Below, piece by piece: positions 32,702-41,205 of a stretch of 41,205 bases of DNA; position 1 is the first letter of the stretch, and every line of letters starts with the position of its first letter. The position numbers and the translations under genes are program-made. The DNA comes from Fomitopsis serialis (taxonomy: Eukaryota > Basidiomycota > Agaricomycetes > Polyporales > Fomitopsidaceae), in the NCBI RefSeq assembly GCF_022376445.1, contig NW_025955311.1:1-41205 (forward strand). The letters are read 5' to 3'. The notes beneath the pieces are model-generated. The model worked only from the letters and a program-made list of their open reading frames with translations. It was not told the origin of the DNA and ran no database searches.

Positions 32702-35700
32702 ATGCACGCAATCTGTCTATCTCAGGCCCCCATCCTGCGCTGTCAATCGCTCACAGAGGTCGAGTCTGGTGTTCTCCTCATCCCTCCGGGGCTCGAGTTG
32801 GTCTTCTGCATAGGTCTGGTCGTACTCAGAGGTTGTAATAGGTGAGTTCGGTGTCTCGCCCTCGGAATGACCGCAGCGAAGCAGTCCAGTATGTGAATGG
32901 GGTGGATCGGGCCGAGCAGCGGTTGGGTGCGGTTGTGAAGTTGAGCACCATGGCGTCTCGTCGACGCGTGGGCCCCTGCTCTGCTTGCAGCGTTCAAGGC
33001 AAGTGCATGGCATACGGTGGCGGAGCGGGACATCCGTGTTGCAGTTCGCTGTGAATCGCGAAAACGCGAGCTGGACAGACTCTTTGGCCTCAAACCTGGG
33101 GCCGTCAGGCGATGCTTGCAGCGCTACAGTAGTAGCTGCTCCGTACCACCAGACAAGGCACTGAATACTTCACACGACCGGACAAAAGGGTTTCCGAATG
33201 GCCGGGAGACGGGCTCGAGCTGTGTGTACTGACTGTGCCTTTAGAAAGCACGTCTTCCTTACAACTGAAGGATTCACCTACTGTGGCCTTGCAATACTCG
33301 ACCTCTTGGTGCACGTCATTCCTGTCGCCTCGTCACGGCTCAGCGTATTCAAGCCTCTGGACATCGTGATAGGTATGTACGACCTGTCCTACTCCACCGC
33401 CCTCGGCTCACTGGGTCTTTCCAGGCGCCCTTTCTTCGCTCCCGCTTCTCCTCTACATTTCGTTCCTTTACACGTTCACGGCATCCCAGTTCATCCCCAG
33501 CCTTCCAAGACAATTCCGTCCCCTGGCGAGACAATTCCTAATCTTCTTCCTCCCGGTCATCGTCGCCGCGAACGAGATCGGTTCGTTCACCGGCATCTCC
33601 TACCGTACGTCCCAGCTGCACCTCTCACCTATTGCGCTCAGTCCGGTTGTAGGTGTGCTGAACAACGGGCTCTACGTCGGCTTCACAAATCCATACATCC
33701 ACGTCGGCTTTGACAGCCTCACTCTCGTAGTGCTCCTGATCTACCAGCTGCTCATATTCAGCCTGGCGGCGTACCGGCTCGCGCGCGCGTTCCGATACCG
33801 CCAGGACCTCGTGACGGAGAAGTCCGACGGCAGCGAGCTCAAGACGCAGATGTTCCGCGGGTCGCCCTGGCTCGTCGCTGGTATGTTGCTCGGCACGCTC
33901 GAGACGACCCTCGGGTTCCCTGGCGGCGGGTTCGCGCTCGCACTGATTCGGCGGGTGCTCCGCATGCTCAGTCGAGCGTGCCTCATCATCGGCTTGTTCA
34001 ATGGGTACGTCTCCATCCATGCCCCGAAAGCTTCCACTGACCGTTACCCACGTAGCGTGGACACCGTCGAGGACTTTCACATGCTCAAGATGGAAGCCGT
34101 CCAGCAGCGCCGCCGTTCCAAGCTGCTCGGCCTCATCGGCAACCCGCGCAACAGCACGTTCCGCCAGCTCGAGGGCTATCAATACGACCCAGAGACGGGC
34201 GGGCTGCGCCCCAAGCTGGACCGTCTCTCCCTGATGGCGTCCAACGCACTCGACGAGATCCGCACCATCTCCATCCGCCTCGGCAACAGCCCGCGCTCAT
34301 CGCTCCGTCCGGCGGACAGCACGGCCCCTGACTCATCCGTGGAGGCAGTTATTCACGAACGCACGGTCACACCGCCGATTAACATCATCAACCTCCCCAG
34401 TGCTGCCGAGATTCCGTCCTCGACGGTGCGCTTACGCGACCCGCCGCTGCGCCCACGTCCTCAGGAGCGCGTGACGGTGCACTGGGGGAACGGCCTCAGC
34501 CCGCCGCAGCTCGAGCTGCGTCGCGTATCGGACCTGCTCGACCAGACCTCTCTCGTTCGCCTCACGCAGCTCGGCATCGATCCGTACGGCGACGTGCATC
34601 CTCATATGGGCGTCTTCCGTGCGATGAGTCTCCCCACGCACGTCGCGATGGAGGAGTGGGCCGCCGTGCAGCGCGACCACCCCAGCCTGCGGCGCTTCAA
34701 CGACGACGCGCGGGCGCGGTACCGCAGCTCGCCCCCGCCCATGCAATCGCGCACATCCCTGTCGCCGAGCGGGTACTCACAGACGGTTGAGGAAGCGGAG
34801 GCGTTCACGTCGCTCAGCAGGGAGGGCTCCGTGTTCTCCGTCCCGTCGTCTGCGGTCATCGCGCCCGTCGTGCGCGTTGAACGCGCGTACGCGCGCCACA
34901 CGTACGGCGGGCCGCAGCAGGTGCACCGCCGCGGGAGCTCGTACGCGTCGTCCATCGAGCTGCTCCAGGCGCTCGCGGCGCAGTTCCCCGGCACGCCGCA
35001 CGCAGGGAGCCCGTCCCAGGACGCGTTCCAGGCGTCCCATGCGCACTCCGCTAGCCGGGACAGCGACGTGACCATGTGGATGACCGTCGGCGACCAGTCG
35101 CTCGCGCGGGCGGATAGCTGGGATGCACGCACGCTGCCCTCCCACTCGCGCGGGCCCTCTAAGGACCTGCTCACCTCGCCCATGACGATTGAGGAGGAGC
35201 CGGAGCCGCGCATGTCGGAGGACAGCACACTCATCGGCCACGGCAGCCACAAGAAGCGGATATCGACCGACTCGAAGGCCGTCGCCGCCTTCCCCACGCC
35301 CACGTCGCTGCTCACGAGCCTGCCGTCCCCGCCCGCCTCCGTGTCCGAGGAGGACCTGCAGGCGAGGCTCCGCGAGCGCGCACGGAAGGCGCGCACGCTC
35401 GACGCCACTCGTACGCAGCCGCTCCGGATGGACAGCGTGGACAGCGCCGTGACGGACGACTTCGCCGACTTGCCTCCGGCCCGCCCGCGCGTGCCTCGTA
35501 TTAAGAGCGTTGGGGTTGCCCCGCGGCGGCACACGCCGACGCCGACGAACAGCAGCATCTTCACGCGGGAGAGTATCGCGGTGGAGCTGGAGTCAGTGAA
35601 CGAGGTGTCGAGCGACCAGAGAAAAAGTAGGAAACTAAGTAAAAGATCGCGGAAGAGTTCGACGAAGAGTTCGAAGAAGGACCGCAAGAGTATGGTCAGT

Positions 35701-35769
35701 GAGGGCGTATATGTAGCGGCTGGTACAATGGACGCGGGGCGTAGCGTACGTAGCGTATTTGAGGACTAG
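32702..35769 (+). CDS. Seven-helix membrane protein with a long Ser/Pro-rich cytoplasmic tail
   Basis: Firm exons: 33245-33372, 33425-33604, 33653-34004, 34056-35769. A tentative first exon 32702-32841 starts at ATG (MHAICLSQAPILR), encodes a helix around IPPGLELVFCIGLVVL and ends in the right phase for the next exon, but the 403-nt intron is unusually long. Predicted helices: VFCIGLVVL; TYCGLAILDLLVHVI; IGALSSLPLLLYISFLYTF; FLIFFLPVIVAANEIG; TLVVLLIYQLLIFSLAAYRL; WLVAGMLLGTLETTL; MLSRACLIIGLF. Seven segments then about 550 residues of disordered, Ser/Pro/Arg-rich tail, ending with Lys/Ser runs (KSRKLSKRSRKSSTKSSKKD). The layout is receptor-like, but I recognise no known receptor family and make no functional claim. 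The 51-nt intron 34005-34055 is a multiple of three without stop. It converges on VWA8, 170 bp apart. Confidence 0.8.
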
Positions 35770-35939
35770 GCCGTCAATTTTGTACTACTAGGACCATTCA
35801 ACTTCAGGTCGAGATTCTTGGTGTATTGTTGTTACACTGCTCACGTCTTGAGCTGTTTCGCGTAGAGTAGGTTGTGTTCGTCTGATTGACCTATTCTCCT
35901 TCTTTCCCATGTATAGCTAGCATTAGATACAACAGATCT

Positions 35940-38900
35940 TCACCGATCCACCATGGTGGCCAATATACTTCGGAGCACCACCGGAATGTCCGCTGTGTTC
36001 GTGACACGGAAGCCTCTCCCCTGCAGCTTCTTGGGGATCCTGGATGGATTGACATTTGTAAGCATCAGTTGCATCCATAACAGTCCAGTCATCCCCTTAC
36101 CACAGGGCCTCGGCACCTTCTCCGATGCAAATAAGGGCAGTGTGGACCTTCGGCTGGCGTGTCATGACCCTATGTAGATCTTCCTCGTTGATGCCGTAGC
36201 GCGCAAAGTTGGCATCTGTAATTGTGATCACGAACCAGTCGTCTAGGGATAAGGGATGGACAAGGACCCCTGTTAGCTAGCCGTGACGACAAGGTTGCTG
36301 ACTCGGGCTCACCAGCATCGAACTTGGCTACTTCATTGACCGCTTTGTCAATGGCTTCCACTGTTCATGACATGGGTGGATGAATGAGGAAGAACCGTTG
36401 CAAGGGGAAGGGACACCGCACCTGTATAGTCGCCGGCGAAAGCATACTGTGTAACGAGCTCCATCTTCTCGGCGACCTTCCATCTATCCCTGATCTCGGT
36501 CGGCAGCTTGTCCGATTCAACCAACGGGATGACGGGCGAGTCCCCGGACTACGTCGTCAAGCCATGAGGTTTTGTTACGGAAAAGGAGCTGCGGAAAACA
36601 CTGACATGTCCATACATCTAAGGGACATCGTCAGCCATACTGCAGCATGACTGCATGAAATATGAACCACCCACATCCCAAACATATTTGTCCTTTCGAG
36701 TGAGCCGGTTGAAGGTCTCCATCAGCATGACAGCTAGAAACAACGGTCGACACGACACCCGACAAACCGAGGGAGGATTACTTGCCGGTCTCCATGCTTC
36801 TTTGCAGCCGCCCATCGTATTGGAAGCGATACATCGAAGCGCTGATGTCGAAGACGAATCGAATACGCTTCGGTCTGCACAGACCATGCGTGAGACTGCG
36901 TCGAAACAACGGTACAAAACACGACTTACTTGATTTGCGGTCGACCTAGCTCAGGTTTTGCCATTCCCCTACGCTTGTACACAGTGGCCTCGCCAGTCAG
37001 ACCTTCGGTCAGGCGACTGTCATCTAGCTCGCCATCTGTCTGTCGTTTCACCCAAACGCGTTCTTCCTCCTCGCAGCCAAGTCTTGAAAAACGATTCAGC
37101 AGTATGAAGGGCAAGGAAGACCTACTCGACGTACTCTCTAGTAGGTCATGCAGGGTTGCAACGTGTGATTCCACAGCACTAAGCAGTGCCCCGTAGCCTT
37201 TTGCTTCGCTGACCTTCATGTCGAGTTCTTCGAGCCTGCGTGCGAGCTCCTGCCGAGCCATCTCGCGTGCCTTTTCCTTGACATGGTCAGGCACATCGTT
37301 CTTGAGAGTGTCGGAGACCTTAGTGAATAAATCAATATAGCTACCCTCACTGCCAGGATATGGTCATACCTGGTTTATATCGTGCCCTTTAAACAGGCGC
37401 ATGTAGCCGCCACGACCACCTAGACCGGCAGTGTCCCGTCCACCGGTCTATGCTGCGGTCAGTGACTGTACCTTCTTATCATTGCGTAAATCCACTCACT
37501 CCTCCAGCCCATGTATTGCCTCCTGTATGGGGCTTGTCCTGCGGGTCTACCTTTCCAAACTTCGGGCTTGAAACATCTGTTCTCCCCTTCGGCTCGAACT
37601 TGACATCTAGCACTTTCTGTTGTGCAGTGTCGCGAGCGGCGTCCAGTCCAAGGCGTTTCACCATTAACCTTAGGAAGATTGAGCGATAAAGTTCATAGAA
37701 TCGTATTGCATAGATTATACCCATGGTGGTCAAGAATCTCACCCAACTTCGTGATCGTCTCCGGTTTATAGACGTCGAAGTCAAAGATGTTTCGCAGTGT
37801 CGCCTCAAGCGGGTCGCTCGGATACGTTTGCATATGCCGGACAATGTTGATGAGTTCTGTGAGATTGTCAGTTTACGCATATCGAACCAGTCATCATCAA
37901 CGACGCACCTCTCAGCGAGTAGGGGTAAGTCAAAGTACCAGCTTCGTATGCCTTCCGCAAATCCTGGAACGCGCCTACCAACCGAATGATCATATCTTCT
38001 TTCAGGTCCGGCGCCAGCTGAGAAAGTAGCCTCATTTCGCTGTGGAGGTCAGGGTTCATCACCGCGTGACAGCTGAAGTTGTCACCGAGCACTTGGAGAA
38101 AGTGGTTTCCCAAGAATGCTAGTGTAGCTCAGCTTAGTATACCGGACATATAACAGAGGGGCCTGTGCGCTTACGATAGCCTGGTCGATTCGCGAGGAGG
38201 ATGAGTCTGAAGCCCGGATGAACGACCAAATCGCCCTCGCGCTCCTTCTGTCTGCGGACCCTCCGTCCATCCGCCAGAGTCAGTTGTCCATGACCTGCGA
38301 GGCCTCGGAAAATTGCGACAACATGCTCGGCAGCCTTGTCAGCCTCGTCGACGACCATGATACGCCCGTGGGTAATGGCGCGTAGCAGGGGAGAATCGGT
38401 GTATTCAATCGTGCCTTGGGACAGAACAGTGGTGAACATTAGTTGGTTGACGGTTGTGTCGCGGTGGAGTTGAATATATTCGCGGGGGCGTCGGAGCAGC
38501 TGGAGAGCTGTCAGCATATGCAGGATGACGCTGAAATCATTCCTGTACCTGGCACAATCTAGTTTACTAATTGTGAGATGCGTTCAAGCAAACATGTCCA
38601 GTGAAGACTGACCGATCAATGATTTGTTCTTGCCTACACCCTGAATAGAAGCTCAATATGAGAGCGTCGTCCATATGACACCCTTCACCTACCTGGTTAC
38701 CCAACAGCACCAGGTGCTCACCCATCTCAAGATCCACGGCCATATCCCTCATCAAGCCCGTCTGCAAGCTGTTGTCATAGAAGTGATCCATGTGCGGGAC
38801 ATGCGTCTGCACGCCCTCGAGGTCCTGTGCAGGATCGAAGGCGGGCACGAACGTCGCCTTCTGCGTCTCAAGCAGAGATTCACTGCCAGGCGACGAGCTG

Positions 38901-41205
38901 GTTGATGCAGGAAAGGTGATTCCGTCTTCGAGACGACAGGTGGAGGGTTGAACTGCCGGGAATGAATGGCATCAATGGCGCGTTTCTACAAACTGCGATG
39001 TTCGGGTGACGTACAGGTGGCTCTGCGCGGGATACCACACTCCTCGAGCAGCTCCTCAAGGCACATGGCCTCCGTGCGGGTAAGAACTCTTTCAGCACCG
39101 CACGCTCTAGGAGCACCCTCAAGTCTCATCCTCCCTTCTCGCGCCCTCGCTACTCTCTTACATATCTGACCAACGCGCGCGTCCCAAGCTTCCTATTCTT
39201 CTGCGTATGCACTGTAGAGCTCGAAGCCGACTCCCCGCCAGTGAAGCGAGCGCGGTACCGGTCCGCAATTCCAGGAGGGCGTTGATCGCGGAAGGGGACA
39301 CCCGGTCTGCGAGAGAATCGCGCGTTCTTCCGCGCGAGGCATGGGAGGAGAGGTAAGTGAAGAACATATTAGCGGCTCAGCGTTGAGCCAGTCAGTCAGT
39401 GGCTGCGACTTGGAGGCAGTGGCGATCATCCGGAAAGAAGGGTGGCGACGCTCAGGCCATCTTTCCTCAGCTGCGAACGCACGTAACGAACCGGTCAGTA
39501 AGAGCAGTAATGCGAGAGGGAAACAGGTGCCGCGTCTCCGTACCTCCTCTCCGAAGCAGACTGCACGATCCTCCTCCCCTCCCACAGCTCGCACTCCGGT
39601 CTTGCGTAAGCCTGGCAGCGAGCCCGCTGTACTCCGAGCGTATCCAATCCATCCAATCTCACCATCTTCCCCGCCCACGCAGCCTCAACGAGCAGCTACA
39701 CCACCACCATCAACTCTCGAGCCTCCTAGCGCCCTAAACGCGCACCGACACTCACCTCGGCTCCCACCGCGTCGCCCCGCCCTCCTGACGACCCCTTCGC
39801 ATGACGAGCTCCCGCCCGCCAAGCTCCTTGTACATCCCCCACTCCTCGCTCTCGTACCCGAGCACCCGCGCGAAGATGCGCATGAGCGTGCTCGTGCTGC
39901 AGCTCGCACCGGGCAGCGCGGCGGGACGAGCGAGACTCGTATCCGAGCGCGTGCGCCTGGAGCACACTCGTCAGGAGGCCGGTGAACCGCGGCGTGGGGA
40001 GGAACCCAGCGTCTCGGTGTCCTGTGGGAGGAAAGGATATGAGAAGAAAGTGCGCGGGCCTGCAGGGCCGATACGATGAGGTGTGCGCCAGAAGGCGAGG
40101 CGAAGGTGAGGCGGGCTGTCCGCTCGCCTGCGCGTTCGACCTTGAGTAGGGTGTAGCCGAGCAGGCCGGCGCCCTCATAGTCGGCTGAGTCGTCCTGGTT
40201 CCCAGCGGGGCTCCCCAGGGCACCCACACCCACCTCTTCGAGCTGCCGCGAAAGCAACGCCCACGCAACGAACGGCGCGTGCGTGAGCGCAGGGTGGATC
40301 GCCAGTACCACACGCGCCAGGAGGACGGGTGAAAGGGCGGCAGATGCGGGCACAGGGAAAGTATCCAGCAGGGCGCGCAGCTTCGCGAGGGCAGTCTGCG
40401 GGAACGCGGGCAGCGTCGAGCGCGCACTGCTATCGAGCGACGTCCGCGCCTCGCTCGCGTACTGCGTCGCGATGATCACCTGCCTCAGCTTCTCGTACAG
40501 GCCCCCGTCGCCCTCCGACAAAGCAGGGGTGACAATCCGGGGGGGGAGAAGGGTTCGGAGCTAGACGGGCTGTCGGTGTCGGGATGACGGGGCGCGGCGA
40601 GCGCCATCATCGCACCGACGGGGTCGACGAAGCGCGCTTGGAAGCGCGAGCGGAAGGGCGGGTCGAGCGGGTAGCCTGGGTACGGCGGGACGGGCGCGCC
40701 GAGCGCGATGACACGGAAGCGGGGTGGGCGGGGACGAACTTGACTGCGTCTGGCTTCGCTGTGGAGGATGACAGCGGCGAAGGGGTGTCGAGGAGGGCGT
40801 AGCGGTGAGGGTGAATGATGTGTGTGCCGTCGTCTAGGTTCCTGTGGTGATGTGGTTATATCAAGGAGGAATGAGGAGCAGGAAGGGCATACTAACAATT
40901 CCGGTTCTCCAGGAGTTGTTTAGTAACTGCCATAGTAGGGTCAGTACGGTAACCATCTGTCGACTAGCGAGAAGGGGCCTCACAGGCATGATACCGCCGC
41001 TCCGCTTTCTCTACTCTTCGTCACTAGCACTTCCCGTGCTTCACTGCCGCACCGCGGCGCTGTCTACATAGACAAGGTTACCCTACGCGAATCTCACGGC
41101 CTTGCTTCAGCTCGGTCTCGCGATGTCTCGGTGTGAGGGCGATGTGTTCGTACTCAGAGTTAATGAGCCTGAAAATGAACGCCTCGTATCAATATGATTA
41201 TGAGA
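35940..41205 (-). CDS. vwa8: VWA8-type AAA+ ATPase with C-terminal VWA domain (5' partial)
   Basis: C-terminal exons are firm: 38118-37909, 37856-37721, 37668-37500, 37447-37370, 37318-37135, 37082-36930, 36874-36786, 36733-36675, 36617-36606, 36548-36422, 36360-36313, 36242-36101, 36039-35940 (stop TGA). Further left in the protein: 39015 and beyond, 38952-38693, 38640-38613, 38558-38175. Domains: first AAA+ module (AVKHGK, DDGTHIIHPHRYALLD, FRVIALGAPVPPYPGYPLDP), second module (LLGNQGVGKNK Walker A, GRIMVVDEADKA Walker B), linker GGRGGYMRLFKGHDINQ, and a VWA domain with FVFDISASMYRFQYDG (MIDAS). VWA8 is a midasin-like ATPase found in mitochondria or peroxisomes. One intron (36734-36785) is GC-AG; exon 36606-36617 has 12 nt. 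The N-terminal half shows many frame breaks, several in G/C runs (40721-40724, 40539-40546, 39294-39297). The gene start lies beyond the window. Confidence 0.88.

Noticed and set aside
32123..32707. 194-codon minus-strand frame
   Set aside because: Opposite a pyrimidine-rich leader of the plus-strand gene; purine-rich codons explain the open frame.
34602..35687. 361-codon open frame on the minus strand
   Set aside because: Lies antisense to the large tail exon of the seven-helix gene; Ser/Arg-rich shadow of GC-rich coding sequence without splice or domain support.
38508..38548. 41-nt intron-like segment (GTACAG...GACAG) in VWA8
   Set aside because: Removing it breaks the frame, while reading through keeps it open from 38558 to 38175; kept as exon, though a consensus error could reverse this.
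1..41205. CRISPR arrays, rRNA, bacterial operons or ribosome binding sites
   Set aside because: None seen; the spliced genes show this is eukaryotic nuclear DNA.

Overview
The window is nuclear DNA of a filamentous basidiomycete, most likely a white-rot Agaricomycete of the polypore type. The reasons are short GT-AG introns (mostly 47-62 nt), GC-rich compact genes on both strands, and gene families typical of wood-decay fungi (heme-thiolate peroxidase, aryl-alcohol dehydrogenase, thaumatin-like proteins), plus a decayed fungal Helitron. Species assignment is inference; no rRNA or other marker is present.

Layout. 1-475 (+) holds the 3' end of an Rtf1-like Paf1-complex gene. 715-1784 (-) is a membrane-anchored heme-thiolate peroxidase. 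1.8-5.1 kb is gene-poor and contains a diverged tandem duplication with minus-strand coding remnants. 5248-6803 (+) is an aryl-alcohol dehydrogenase-type aldo-keto reductase with two apparent 1-nt deletions. 7358-9279 (+) is SOF1/DCAF13. 10005-10580 (-) is an unknown protein with a repeated IFDGP motif. 10.6-14.0 kb has nothing firm. 14029-15509 (+) is a tail-anchored protein with an ADP-ribosyltransferase-like motif layout. 16300-17883 (+) is a Helitron remnant with an OB-fold/RPA-like pseudogene, a Pif1-type helicase fragment and a 3'-end hairpin plus CTAG. 17.9-20.6 kb is unassigned.

20698-27202 is a small cluster: thaumatin-like gene 1 (+), a trypsin-like protease gene (-), thaumatin-like gene 2 (+). 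The two thaumatin-like genes share all nine intron positions, including a 7-nt microexon. 27657-29371 (-) is the tRNA threonylcarbamoyladenosine dehydratase; 29881-31217 (-) is VPS26 of retromer; 32702-35769 (+) is a seven-helix membrane protein with a long Ser/Pro-rich tail; 35940-41205 (-) is VWA8, a giant AAA+/VWA ATPase that runs off the right edge.

Housekeeping genes (SOF1, Tcd, VPS26, VWA8, Rtf1) alternate with accessory genes; there is no sign of a single pathway cluster. A recurring quality signal is that apparent single-base deletions break conserved frames in AAD, thaumatin-like gene 2 and VWA8, mostly in G or C runs. Consensus errors explain this better than pseudogenisation, but raw reads must decide. 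Exon boundaries were worked out by hand from splice consensus and frame continuity.
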